Positions 30,774-40,408 of a stretch of 64,000 bases of DNA are shown in pieces (positions within the stretch are counted from its first letter, which is position 1; each line of letters opens with the position of its first letter). Source of the stretch: Chloroflexota bacterium (GTDB taxonomy: Bacteria > Chloroflexota > Anaerolineae > Promineifilales > Promineifilaceae). The notes under the pieces are model-generated. The model saw only the letters and a list, made by a program, of their open reading frames with translations. It made no database searches and was not told the DNA's origin. The stretch is taken from contig JAKEFB010000121.1 in the NCBI GenBank assembly GCA_022616275.1, positions 1 to 64,000 on the forward strand, in the 5' to 3' direction. The position numbers and the translations under genes are program-made.

Positions 30774-33700
30774 CTAATCCTCGCCGGCCGTTTGCGTCAC
30801 ACAGGCCCGGCCGTGCAGATATTGCAGGCACTCTTCCCCGGTCATCAAGCGCGTCACCCGCGACCAGGCCCGGTCGAACAACTCGTCAATCGGGTTTAGC
30901 TCATTAATCTGGGCGGTCCGGTCTATGCTGGCCGTTGCCAGCCGGGCGCCGTCCGGGCTAAAAGCAACCGCGCTCACACTCGAACCGTGGCCCAGCAGCG
31001 TGCGCCGCGTCTGGCCCGAGCTGGTATCCCAGACTTTGACCGTCCGGTCCACGCTCGTCGTCGCCAGGCGCGTGCCGTCAGGGCTGAAAGCCGCGCTCAA
31101 CACCGGCCCGGTGTGGCCGGAAAGTGTGCGCAACAGTTGCCCGTCCGGCAACTGCCAGACTTTGGCCGTGCCGTCCCCGCCGGCCGAGACCAGGTGTTGG
31201 CCGTCAGAACTAAAAGCCACGTCGTTGACCGGCCCTTCGTGCCCGGCCAGAGCCATTTCCAGCGTCCCGGCGGCCACGTTCCAGATAGATACCGAGCCGT
31301 CAGCCCCGGCCGTAGCCAGCAGAGCATCGTCAGGGCTAAAAACGGCCCGTTTGACCGGCCCACTCTGCTCAAAAACGGCCATTTCGCCGGCGGTATTCAC
31401 CGCCCAGATGATGGCCACCCCATTGTCGCTGGCCGTGGCCAGTAAGCTCCCGTCGCTGTTGAAGGCCACGCTGTTAACCGGCCCACTGTGGGCCAGGAAC
31501 GGCAAGCGCACTTCGCCGGTAGACAGGTCCCACAAGCGGGCGTTCCCGTCCTCGCTGGCCGTAGCCAGCAGGGTCCCATCAGGGTGGAAGGCCACGTCGT
31601 TAACGGCCGCGTTGTGCCCGGCCAGCGTATAAACAACCTCGCCTGACTCTGCTCGCCAGACCTTAGCCGTTCCGTCGCCGCTGCCTGTGGCCACAAACGT
31701 CCCTGTCACATCAAAGGCCACGCCCAGGACCGGCGCGCTGTGCCCGGAGAGAATAAACGGTTCCAGTCCCAACTCCGCGCTCCAGACCCTGGCCGTGCCG
31801 TCCTGGCCGGCCGTGGCCATGCGGCTTCCGTCCGGACTAAAGGCAATGGCATTGACGCCACCACTATGGCCGGAAAGGGTATAGAGGGCCTGGCCGGTGC
31901 TGGCCTGCCAGACACGGGCCGTGCCGTCGCCGCTGGCCGTGGCCAGCAACCGGCCGTCAGGGCTGTAGGTAGCGTCAAAGACAAAACTGGAGTGGCCAAC
32001 GAGGGTAAAGAGCAACTGGTCGGCGATAAAATCCCAAACAGTAGCCGTGCCGTTGTCGTTGGCCGTGACCAGACGCTGGCCGTCCGGGCTGAATGATAGG
32101 CCGTTTAGGGCTACTGGCTCGCGATCACTGTTAAAGGCCGGAACTGTCGAATAAAGTGGAATCCCGTTTCCCGTTTCCCAAACAATCACCCGGCCGTCCT
32201 CGCCGGCCGTGGCAAAGAAGGCGCCATCGGCGCTAAAGGTAACATCCCGCAGTGGGGCGGTATGGCGGAATAGCCGCAACAACGACTTGTTGCTGGCCGT
32301 ATTCCAGATGCGTACCGAGCCGTCGCCGTTGGCCGCCGCCAGCAGCGCCCCGTCGGGACTATAGGCCAGGGCCCGGGCAATGGACTCGTTGTCAATGACT
32401 GACAGCCGCTGGCCGGTTTGGGCATCCCAAATGATGATAAAGCTATCGTCCGCGGCCGAGGCCAGGCGCGTTCCGTCCGGGCTGAAGACGACGGAATTGA
32501 CGACTTTGCTGTGGTCGGCCAGCGTCAAGAGTTCCTGGCCCGTTTGGGCGTCCCATATCTTGACCGTGTTATCAAAACTGGCCGTCGCCAGCCGTGTCCC
32601 ATCGGGGCTGAAAGCCACGTGGTTGACCCAATCGTTGTGGCCGGAGAGCGTCAGTTGCAACTGGGAGGCCTGCACGGCCCGGTAAAGGGCGTCTTCCGCT
32701 TCGGCTGGTGTGGATTGATCTACGGAAAGCGTGACGTTAACGGCCTCCAGGGCCAACAGCAGGCTCAGTTGTGGGTCGCTACTCAACTGGTCAATGGCCG
32801 CCGCTGCCAGTTCGCGGGCAGTGGCCAGGCGCGACTGGGCCTCTGCTTCACCGGCGCTGGCTTCGGCCGTGGCCCGGGCATTCTCAGCCTCGCCGGCGCT
32901 GCTCTCGGCTTGGTCGCGCTCCTCCTCGGCAATGCGCCGTTGTTCGCGGGCGTCGGCTTCGGCCGTGGCCCGCAGGTCGGCGTCGGCCTGGGCGGCGTTA
33001 CTGGCGGCCACGGCTGTGGCCAGGCTGGACTCGGCCGTGCCCCGCAGGTTCTCGGCCACGACTTCGTTGGCCACGGCCGTCGCGGCGTTGTCCTGGGCAA
33101 TTCGACCGTTGCGAGCGGCCAGCAAGGCCGAGGCAAAGGCCACTATCAAGACAATACCTAACGACACCACCAGCCAGCTTAGCCGGCGGGCGGCCCCGGC
33201 GCTTTCTTCGGCCCGCGCTCGTTCCGTTTGGGCCAGGGCCTGGGCCTGTTTCAACTCGCGCTCCCGCCGGGCCTCCTCCTCCAACTGCTCCCGGTGAACG
33301 CCTTTGACGCTGGCGGCAATGAAGGCTGTCTCCAGCTCGTTTAAGTGGTCGTAGCTGAGGGCTTCTTCCAACAACGAGCCCCGTAACAAGGCGCTGTCGT
33401 CGAAATGATGGGCCTCCCATTGCTCCGCCATCGTCGTCAGATGGCGTCGTCGCCGGACCGCAACGCGTTCGTCTTCCAGCCAGCCAACCAGGCGTGGCCA
33501 GATGCGCACCAGCGAGGCGTGGGCGATTTCCACCTGATTATCGTCTGGCGACAGACCTTCGACCAGGCGAACGAGCCTGGCTTCGACAAGCTGGTCCAGC
33601 ACTCGTTCCACCTGGGTTTGAGGCGCGTCAATCTTGTGGAGCGCGCGGTGGGCGACGCGGTCGTGGGGAATGTCGCTGGCGTAACCCTCGCCGCCTTCGC

Positions 33701-34889
33701 CGGCGTGGACAATCGTGAGCAAGATTTTGCGGGCAATTTCCTGGTCTTCCACGGGAAGGCTGTCGTAGAAGGCGTCGGCCCAATTGGCCAGGGCCTGCCG
33801 GCCGCCCAGCCGGCGGTATGCTTCCCAGGTAATCCGGTTGCCCTGCCGTAAATCCCACAATTTGAGCAGGGCAAATTGCAACAACGGCAGCGCCGCCGGG
33901 TCGCCCAACACCTCACGGATCAATTCGTCAACCAGGCCTTCCTCGAATTTGAGACCGACGAGTTCGGCCGGTTTGACAATGGCTTCCCGCAGCTCTGCTG
34001 CCTTCATAACCGTCATGCGCACCTGGGATTGTTCGTAAAGGGCCTGGAAGGCCGGGTAGTGAACGAGGTTACTTTCCAGGTCGGTGCGCATCGTGACAAT
34101 CACCGTATGCCGGGCATCAGGGGCTTCAATCAGGTGCAAGAGGACATTGATAAAGGTGCGGCGCAACACATCGTCTTCGCAGAAAATGAACAGCTCGTCA
34201 AACTGGTCCACGACCAGAACGGCCGGCGTCTCGCCGGCCTGTCTGACCATCTCCACCAGGCGGCCCGGCTCGCGCTGAAGGTGCCTGGCCGTGTCGCTGA
34301 TCCATTGTTCCCGGCCGGAGGACAGCTTGAGCGTCCTGGCCAGGTTCACCAGGGGATTACTACCAGGGGAGAACGGCTGAAAATATTGCCACTTCTGGCT
34401 GTCTTTAACAGCGCCCGCCTGGAGTTGGGGCACAAGCCCGGCCAGGACGGCCGAAGACTTACCAATGCCGGAGGGGCCAACCACGGCCAGAAAGCGGTCG
34501 AGTTTAAGCGCGTCAACCATCTGCTGGATATTTTTGGCCCGGCCAAAGAAATAATCGTGTTCGGCCGTGCCAAAAGCATCCAGCCCCTGGTACGGGCATA
34601 AGGAATCGTCGAGTGTTGGCGCCTGGCTGGGGTCAAAGGGGACCAGCTTGGTCTGGATCACATAATGCCGGGCCTGGTGTAGCTCCCGTACCCAATAATC
34701 CAGCAGATTCTGCGCTTCCCAGCGGTCGCTACTGGCGTCAAGCAGCGCGCCGGTCGCCTGGCAGCGGGCCACCAATTGCTTGACTTCGTCCAGCAATTCG
34801 TCCGGGTAGCCGTTTGCCGGACGCCGATCAAGCAGCCCACGGTGGGCAGCCCACAGCGCCGCCAGAGAGGGAAAAGGGGCATAGTCCAT
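30774..34889 (-). CDS. nSTAND1 NTPase with 14 WD40 repeats
   Basis: In this 1371-residue protein, residues 1-80 form a helical effector-associated domain (YPDELLDEVKQLVARCQATG, QNLLDYWVRELHQA). The nSTAND1 signature CPYQGLDAFGTAEHDYFFGR follows, then P-loop VVGPSGIGKSSAVLAG and Walker B AVLVVDQFDELF. After a winged-helix region come a coiled coil, one membrane helix (VSLGIVLIVAFASALLAA, near 585) and a long Ala/Glu coiled coil. Fourteen WD40 repeats (GHxxxVNxVAFSPDGxxLATAS) make two seven-bladed propellers. ATG 34889 has AGGGGAAG upstream. Such proteins act as switches in signalling, death or antiphage responses. Confidence 0.93.
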   Translation of the reverse strand: MDYAPFPSLAALWAAHRGLLDRRPANGYPDELLDEVKQLVARCQATGALLDASSDRWEAQNLLDYWVRELHQARHYVIQTKLVPFDPSQAPTLDDSLCPYQGLDAFGTAEHDYFFGRAKNIQQMVDALKLDRFLAVVGPSGIGKSSAVLAGLVPQLQAGAVKDSQKWQYFQPFSPGSNPLVNLARTLKLSSGREQWISDTARHLQREPGRLVEMVRQAGETPAVLVVDQFDELFIFCEDDVLRRTFINVLLHLIEAPDARHTVIVTMRTDLESNLVHYPAFQALYEQSQVRMTVMKAAELREAIVKPAELVGLKFEEGLVDELIREVLGDPAALPLLQFALLKLWDLRQGNRITWEAYRRLGGRQALANWADAFYDSLPVEDQEIARKILLTIVHAGEGGEGYASDIPHDRVAHRALHKIDAPQTQVERVLDQLVEARLVRLVEGLSPDDNQVEIAHASLVRIWPRLVGWLEDERVAVRRRRHLTTMAEQWEAHHFDDSALLRGSLLEEALSYDHLNELETAFIAASVKGVHREQLEEEARRERELKQAQALAQTERARAEESAGAARRLSWLVVSLGIVLIVAFASALLAARNGRIAQDNAATAVANEVVAENLRGTAESSLATAVAASNAAQADADLRATAEADAREQRRIAEEERDQAESSAGEAENARATAEASAGEAEAQSRLATARELAAAAIDQLSSDPQLSLLLALEAVNVTLSVDQSTPAEAEDALYRAVQASQLQLTLSGHNDWVNHVAFSPDGTRLATASFDNTVKIWDAQTGQELLTLADHSKVVNSVVFSPDGTRLASAADDSFIIIWDAQTGQRLSVIDNESIARALAYSPDGALLAAANGDGSVRIWNTASNKSLLRLFRHTAPLRDVTFSADGAFFATAGEDGRVIVWETGNGIPLYSTVPAFNSDREPVALNGLSFSPDGQRLVTANDNGTATVWDFIADQLLFTLVGHSSFVFDATYSPDGRLLATASGDGTARVWQASTGQALYTLSGHSGGVNAIAFSPDGSRMATAGQDGTARVWSAELGLEPFILSGHSAPVLGVAFDVTGTFVATGSGDGTAKVWRAESGEVVYTLAGHNAAVNDVAFHPDGTLLATASEDGNARLWDLSTGEVRLPFLAHSGPVNSVAFNSDGSLLATASDNGVAIIWAVNTAGEMAVFEQSGPVKRAVFSPDDALLATAGADGSVSIWNVAAGTLEMALAGHEGPVNDVAFSSDGQHLVSAGGDGTAKVWQLPDGQLLRTLSGHTGPVLSAAFSPDGTRLATTSVDRTVKVWDTSSGQTRRTLLGHGSSVSAVAFSPDGARLATASIDRTAQINELNPIDELFDRAWSRVTRLMTGEECLQYLHGRACVTQTAGED

Positions 34890-35002
34890 TTGTAACACTT
34901 CCCCTTGAATGTTCCACCGTTGATTTTATTGGTAATGTCGCCTGGATGCAAAGCGGGTATTGTTTAGCCTGGTTTACCAGGTGTCTTTTTGGAGCCTAGT
35001 AG

Positions 35003-36811
35003 TCAACCGCCAGGTGGGTCTCCCTCAACCAACGCCGCCAGATTCTCGCGCATAACCTCCGTCTGGGGATGCTCCGGCCCCAGCACCTTCTCATAAATGG
35101 CCAGCGCCCGCTCCAGGTACGGCCGGGCCTCGGCATACTTTCCCTGTTCGCGCAGCCAGTTCCCCAGGTTGTTCAGCGCCGTGGCCGTGTGTGGGTGCTC
35201 CGGCCCCAACACCCGCTCCAGGATGGCCAGCGCCCGCTCCAGGTACGGCCGGGCCCCGGCCCGCTCTCCGCTAGAAGCCAGTAACTTTCCCAGGTGGCTG
35301 AGACTCTGGGCCGTGCGCCGGTGCTCCGGCCCCAGCGTCTTCTCGTTGATGGCCAGCGCCCGCTCGAAGTACGGCCGCGCGGCCGCGTACTCTCCCTGGG
35401 CCTGCAACAGGCTCCCCAGGTTGCTCAACACCGTCGCCGTGTGGGGGTGGTCCGGCCCCAGCGCCTTCTCCCGGATGGCCAGCGCCCGCTCCAGGTATGG
35501 CCGCGCCCCGGCGTAGTCGCCCTGCGCTTGCCATAATAGCCCTAAATTGTTCAGACTGCTGCTGGTCTCGGGGTGCTCCGGCCCCCACACCTTCTCCCGG
35601 ATGGCCAGTGCCCGCTCCAGGTACGGCCGCGCCTCGGCGTACTTTCCCTGTTCGCGCAACAGACTTCCCAGGTTGTTCAGTGTCGTCGCCGTGCGCGGGT
35701 GTTCCGGCCCCAGCGCCTTCTCCCGGATGGCCAGCGCCCGCTCCAGGTACGGCCGGGCGGCCGGGTACAGGCCGATCCCTCTCAGATAGTAACCCAACCA
35801 GGCGCACAGGTAGGCTGCCTGCTCGTCCTCTCGTCCTCCGGCTGCCTCCGTCGCTGCCCGCAAATGCGGTTCCAACGGCGACATCCCCCTTAGATACCCG
35901 GCCAGATCTATCCGCTCGGACAACGCCGCCAAAATCGCCCTCTCCACGGCCGTTTGCGCGCCCTCGTCGGCCACTGCGCCGCGCACAAACTCGGCCAGCA
36001 GCCGGTGCAGCCGGACCGCTCCGCCCTCTTCCCCCTCCACCAGCCCCAGCTCCACCAGCCGGATCAACGCATCCGTCGCCTGCAAAAGCATAGCCTGAGG
36101 CTCTCCCCCCTCACCATCCCTTTCCAGGGCGGCTAACAATAAATCTTGGGGAATTGGCTCTCCCGCTGCAAAATGCGCCGCCCGCGCCAGCAGCGCCCGC
36201 GCCAGCCGGTCCGTCTTGTCTTCTGGGTCCAGCCGCTCGTAGCTCAGGGCAAAGGTCCGGGCCACGTGCCGCTCGTGGCCGGTGTGCGAGAGCCTGCCCC
36301 CCCGGCCCTGGAGCGATGGGTGCGCCAACAACGCCCCGTTCCGCAACTGGGCCAGGTACTCGGCCGGCGATACCACCCGGCCGTATCGCGCCAGGAAACT
36401 GCCGGCCAGACTCAACGCCAGCGGAAAGTCGCCCAGCTCGGCCGCAATCGCCCCCGCCTCTTCCTCGCTTAACCCTGGCGTAAAGCGCCGTAGCAAAACC
36501 ATGCTCTCCGGCCGCTCCAGCACGTTCAGGGCCAGGCTGGCCACCCCCAGCCCCGGGTCCCACCGACCGCGCCGGCTCGTCGCCAGCACCCGACAGCCGC
36601 CCGTTGCCGGCCGCCACGCCGCCAGCAACTGCTCGTCCTCACAATTGTCAAAGACCAGCAGGCGTGGAATTGGTTCCTGCCACACCTGCCGCACCCGAGC
36701 CACCTGATCCGGCAGCTCCAGGTGCTCCAGCCCCGGCAGCCCCATCGCCCGGCCGCAATCGGCCACCTCCGCCGGCACGCTGTCGGCGTTGGCAAAACTC
36801 AGCCAGAACAC
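35003..36811 (-). pseudogene. NB-ARC/TPR STAND protein, C-terminal part of a frameshifted gene
   Basis: The frame runs from FWLSFANADSVPAEVADCGR (continuation of the NB-ARC domain) through Walker B RLLVFDNCEDE, RVLATSRRGRWDP (sensor/GxP) and LGDFPLALSLAGSFLARYG. It then has six kinesin-light-chain-type TPRs of 42 residues (ARPYLERALAIREKALGPEH, then TATTLNNLGSLLREQGKYAE), very similar even at the DNA level. The P-loop half lies in the overlapping upstream frame. One inserted G or a -1 slip at the G6 tract at 36816-36821 would join both into a protein of about 765 residues. It may be a pseudogene, an assembly error or programmed frameshifting. Confidence 0.75.
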
Positions 36812-37305
36812 CCCCCGGCAAAATAGCGGCCGTAGCGGTGGACAAATTCGGCCGCCAGTTGGGTCTTGCCCACGCCGCCCAGCCCCGACACCGTCGCCAC
36901 CTGGCCGATGGCTGCCGTCCGGCCGCCCTTCAACAGCCGGGCCAACTCCTGCAACGCCTCCCGCCGGCCGACGAAGTTGGGATTGGCCGCCAGCAATATT
37001 CGCGAGCCAGGGGGAAGGGAGGCCGGCTCAGGGATTTCGTCCTCAGGCAGCTCGGCCAGACGCGCCTCCGCTTCGGCCGGGTCAATCGCCGGCGCGGTCG
37101 GGGCGACGCTCGCATAGTGGTAATGGATTTCTTGCTTGCCGATAGCGTCCCCGGTGAGGCTAACCTGGCTCTCTGAAATCTCCCGGATGGTCGCGCCATG
37201 AATTACATCCCGGCCGGCCTCATCACCGCCAACCTTATCCCCACCAACCTTATCCCCGCTGACAACGTCGCCGCCGGGTGGAATCTCTTCGTCCGCTAAA
37301 GACAC
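36799..37305 (-). CDS. NB-ARC STAND protein, N-terminal part with P-loop
   Basis: In this 168-residue frame, residues 10-40 contain an iterated GDxVxGDKVGGDKVGGDEAG repeat, a feature of NB-ARC effector-associated N-termini. Then comes NPNFVGRREALQELARLLKG and the P-loop VSGLGGVGKTQLAAEFVHRY. It ends seven residues later at a stop caused by a frame change in GGGGGG; the other frame continues directly as VFWLSFANAD. The GTG start at 37305 follows GGGAGG. It lies 12 bp downstream of the alpha/beta hydrolase gene, so they are probably one operon. Confidence 0.8.
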   Translation of the reverse strand: MSLADEEIPPGGDVVSGDKVGGDKVGGDEAGRDVIHGATIREISESQVSLTGDAIGKQEIHYHYASVAPTAPAIDPAEAEARLAELPEDEIPEPASLPPGSRILLAANPNFVGRREALQELARLLKGGRTAAIGQVATVSGLGGVGKTQLAAEFVHRYGRYFAGGCSG

Positions 37306-37317
37306 CTTTTGCCCTCC

Positions 37318-38214
37318 CTATAAAGCGTGTGATCGGAGAAAATCAGTGATCGCCTGCAACACCGGTTCTTTGCGCTCATTGTGCAGCACGTGGCTCACTC
37401 CCTCCAGCCGCACGTGGACCGGCCGGGCCAGCAACCCTAACGCCCGCTCCACCTCGGTGTCTGTCATTAACCCCCCGGCGGCCGGGTCGGCTTGCAGCAG
37501 CAGGACCGGGCAGGGAATGGCCGGTAACACCTCCTCCATCTCGTAGCCGGCGGCCGTATGCTCAAAATCGTCCAGCAAGACCGCCAGCATATCCGGGTCG
37601 TTCTGAACCAGGTTTGTCGCCAGCCACTCAAAAACCGGCGATTCCTCCCCCAAGGCGTCGCCTAGCCGCACCGGTCCCGGCCGGCCGGCTACCCGCGTCG
37701 GCGCGTCTTTCAGCGCCTGGGCCACTTCCGCCATTGGCATAGCCCCGCCGGCCAGGTCACGCCAGAACGCCAGGCTCTCTTTCCCTGCTTGCAAAACCGC
37801 CCGCCAGGTCTCGGCCGTCAGCGGCGCATCGCCCACCACCACCGCCCGGACGTGTTCCGGGCACCGGGCGGCCACCAGCAGGGCCACAATGCCCCCCAGA
37901 GAGTGGCCGACGACAAACGCCGGCTCCGCTACCCGCTGCCGGAGAAAGGCCACCGTATCGTCCGTATAATCCTGCAAGCGGTAACGTCTTGGGATGCGCC
38001 CCGACCGGCCGTGCCCCCGGAAGTCCGGCCCATAGACGTGCCACTCTCCGGCCAGCTCAACCATAATGGAGTCGAAAGCCTGCCACCGCGCCGACCCGCC
38101 GTGCAGCAACACCAGCGGCGGCCCGGCGGCCGGCCCCTCGACGTAGTTGATCGTCACCACGCCGGTGTTGAAAAACTGTTCTTTAAGCACCATTGGAGTT
38201 AACCCAAGCTCCAT
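37318..38214 (-). CDS. Alpha/beta hydrolase
   Basis: The 298-residue protein has the oxyanion strand LVLLHGGSARW, the FRGHGRSGRI motif, nucleophile elbow VVGHSLGGIVALL (Ser), a helical cap (QAGKESLAFWRDLAGGA...), acid region LLLQADPAAGG and the catalytic His in GVSHVLHNE. This is an esterase/lipase/haloperoxidase-like soluble enzyme of unknown substrate. A second ATG at 38193 is possible. It is the first gene of a probable operon with the NB-ARC-TPR protein, so it could be an effector or accessory enzyme. Confidence 0.88.
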   Translation of the reverse strand: MELGLTPMVLKEQFFNTGVVTINYVEGPAAGPPLVLLHGGSARWQAFDSIMVELAGEWHVYGPDFRGHGRSGRIPRRYRLQDYTDDTVAFLRQRVAEPAFVVGHSLGGIVALLVAARCPEHVRAVVVGDAPLTAETWRAVLQAGKESLAFWRDLAGGAMPMAEVAQALKDAPTRVAGRPGPVRLGDALGEESPVFEWLATNLVQNDPDMLAVLLDDFEHTAAGYEMEEVLPAIPCPVLLLQADPAAGGLMTDTEVERALGLLARPVHVRLEGVSHVLHNERKEPVLQAITDFLRSHAL

Positions 38215-38315
38215 ATGGTAGCATAGGCGCGTTTGGGGACCAATACTTCAATGACACTCCCCCAATGGGGCCTTCCGGCCGGTTTATGAAGGTTAAGAAA
38301 ATCAACCGATAATAA

Positions 38316-38431
38316 GACCCCGCAGGTTGGCGCACGAAGCGTGCCCTCGGAAACCTGCGGGGTCTGGGATTACCCAAGCAAAAAGGCACGCTTCCGTTAC
38401 GGAAGCGTGCCTGATGCTCTCCCAATCCCAG
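38316..38431. repeat. Nested palindromic element
   Basis: GACCCCGCAGGTT (38316-38328) pairs with AACCTGCGGGGTC (38352-38364). TCTGGGATT (38363-38371) pairs with AATCCCAGA (38423-38431), enclosing the perfect 14-bp arms AGGCACGCTTCCGT/ACGGAAGCGTGCCT (38384-38412). The words GCACG/AAGCGTGC also occur inside the first loop. Confidence 0.8.
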
Positions 38432-38709
38432 AGGGCTTCGTGGAAGGAGAAGAGAGACAGTGCAAGCCCATCAGGTGGACGCAAGATACCTTTTAGCCAC
38501 CCTTTATGCCAGCCCCGGTTCTCCTATTTGTTACCAGGACTATAGTGCCAGGCTAGACAGTTCCAATTACCTGTTATAAACCGGCCGCCTACCTCGACAT
38601 GATAGATAGATGGCGACAAGCACCTAGATAAATCCGGGCCGGGCGGCCGCAGTCGCCCGGCCAGCACCATCAAAAACAACTTCATCCCAACCATAAGGAA
38701 GGTTTTACC
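38432..38709 (+). other. Divergent intergenic region
   Basis: No gene seen. TAGACA-N15-TATAAA (38554-38580) is a possible promoter for the exported protein at 38710. A 9-bp hairpin GGCCGGGCG/CGCCCGGCC (38637-38662) lies in the leader, and AAGGAAGG is the ribosome-binding site. Confidence 0.4.
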
Positions 38710-40362
38710 ATGAAACGCATCCTATTTGCTCTGGGGGCTACGTTAGCCCTGTTTGTCATCGCTTACTTTGCCTGGTCTACCTGGCAAAGCGGCCCGACCG
38801 TCGAGCCGGGTGTGATCAGCAACGCCCGCCCCACGGCCGGGCCGACGACAGAAATCCCGGCGACAACCGTGCCGGTGGCCACGCCGGACGCGGCAACGCT
38901 GCCGGCCGTGCCCTCCTTGGCCGGGGCCAGCGGCCTGAGCGGCGGCGTGGGCGGTGGCGGCGAGGGCACGGCCGGCTCAACGCTGGTCTTCACCAACCCG
39001 CTGTCTGGCACACAATACACCCTCAACACTACCCTGCCGGTTGAGCCGGCCAGCGCCGTCGTTTACGATGCCTCCAACCCCCAGCGCTTCACCCAGAAAG
39101 ACGCCGTTCGCCTGGCCGGCCTGTTTGGCCTGACCGGGCCGGTCTACACCGAAAAGTTCTACCAGGAACCGGGGTCCGAGTGGACACCGCCTATCGTCTA
39201 CCAGCTCTTTGACGGCAGCCGCCAACTGGCCGTCGGCGACATGTACTTCTTTTACTATGATGGCGCCGGCCTGCCCAACGGGGTTGTTGACCCGCTGCCT
39301 TTTGCCCAGTCCGGGCCGATTGCCGAAGCGTTCTTGCAGGAGCGCGGGCTGCTGGACTTCCCTTACCAGATGCTTTCCCAGAACGGCTTTGACGTCGAGT
39401 TTCGCCGCGTGGTAGACGGCCGGCCGGCCATCTTCCCGGAAATCCAGGTCTCGGTCAACGCCGCCGGGATCGTCTGGAACGTTTCCAGCAACCCGTTGCG
39501 CGCCCAGACCGCCCTGGGCAACTATCCGCTTCGTTCGGCCGGCGAAGCCTGGCAACTGCTCCAGGAGCAGGGCGCTGATTTCCAGCAGGTCTTTTTCACG
39601 ACCAGGCCTGGCCCGGACTTTGTTCTGCCCGAACCACCGGCCGGAGACGACCTGTATCGTTACTGGCAACGTGAATACCAGGACGGCCAGATAGTGACGT
39701 TGTGCTCTTATCCCATCGCCTACCTGCCCGTCAATGGCGACGCCGCGCCGCGCATCATCGTCGAGCAATACCTGTTGGCCGGCCCGGCCGACCAGTTACA
39801 GGCCCTCTCCGGCTACGCCGGCAAGCAGATCTATCTGACCGGTACGTTCCGCAGCACCGACGCCGGCAAGGTCATTGAGCTGGGCAACTGGGAACCAATG
39901 GAGAACGTGGTCGAGTACACCTTCCGTGAAGGGACGATTGCCCGCGACGCCAGCCAGACGCTGCTGGTGGTCAGTGAATCGGAATCGTACATTATTCCCG
40001 ATGCCCCGGCCGACCTGAACCATGGCGAGCAGGTCTACGTCAGCGGTTGGATTGACGCGCCCGCCGGCTCGACGACCCCCAGCCTGTTCAACTGGCAGGG
40101 TATGGGCATCCTCGTCGAAGAGCCGGAGCAGCCGGAAATCCTGCCGGTGGACAGCTTTATCCCTTACCAGATCGGCCAGGTAACGATTGACCAGGTGGAC
40201 CTCGTCTACGCCGTCATCGGCACCTACGACGAGAGCACCCAGACGACCCAATTTATCCTCTCTCCCGCCTGGCGGTTCAAGGGCACGACCGACACCAACG
40301 AACTGATTGACATCTACGTCCAGGCCATCCCCGACGAACTCATCGCCCCGCCCGCCCCATAA
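38710..40362 (+). CDS. Exported protein of unknown function, membrane-anchored
   Basis: In this 550-residue protein a signal anchor (ILFALGATLALFVIAYFAW) is followed by a Thr/Pro/Gly-rich linker and three apparent domains. The first contains LPVEPASAVVYDASNPQRFT and has a two-fold 'FQ..GEAWQLL' helix-strand pattern reminiscent of PepSY/YkwD-like propeptide regions. The last ones (QIYLTGTFRSTDAGKVIELG; EQVYVSGWIDAPAGSTTPSL) look like OB-type beta barrels. I do not recognise a family. AAGGAAGG precedes the ATG and a hairpin follows the stop. Confidence 0.75.
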   Translation: MKRILFALGATLALFVIAYFAWSTWQSGPTVEPGVISNARPTAGPTTEIPATTVPVATPDAATLPAVPSLAGASGLSGGVGGGGEGTAGSTLVFTNPLSGTQYTLNTTLPVEPASAVVYDASNPQRFTQKDAVRLAGLFGLTGPVYTEKFYQEPGSEWTPPIVYQLFDGSRQLAVGDMYFFYYDGAGLPNGVVDPLPFAQSGPIAEAFLQERGLLDFPYQMLSQNGFDVEFRRVVDGRPAIFPEIQVSVNAAGIVWNVSSNPLRAQTALGNYPLRSAGEAWQLLQEQGADFQQVFFTTRPGPDFVLPEPPAGDDLYRYWQREYQDGQIVTLCSYPIAYLPVNGDAAPRIIVEQYLLAGPADQLQALSGYAGKQIYLTGTFRSTDAGKVIELGNWEPMENVVEYTFREGTIARDASQTLLVVSESESYIIPDAPADLNHGEQVYVSGWIDAPAGSTTPSLFNWQGMGILVEEPEQPEILPVDSFIPYQIGQVTIDQVDLVYAVIGTYDESTQTTQFILSPAWRFKGTTDTNELIDIYVQAIPDELIAPPAP

Positions 40363-40375
40363 TTCAGGTAAATGA

Positions 40376-40408
40376 AGGTGACTGGCGCCTTAGAAGCGCC
40401 AGTCACCT
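40376..40408 (+). terminator. Hairpin after the exported-protein gene (AGGTGACTGGCGC)
   Basis: AGGTGACTGGCGC pairs with GCGCCAGTCACCT across a short loop, 14 bp after the stop codon. There is no T run. The same arms occur at 17489-17551, so it may be a repeat rather than a dedicated terminator. Confidence 0.5.

Noticed and set aside
30774-34900. Long plus-strand ORFs opposite the WD40 gene
   Set aside because: They are antisense shadows of GC-rich repeats; the minus strand encodes a coherent nSTAND1-WD40 protein.
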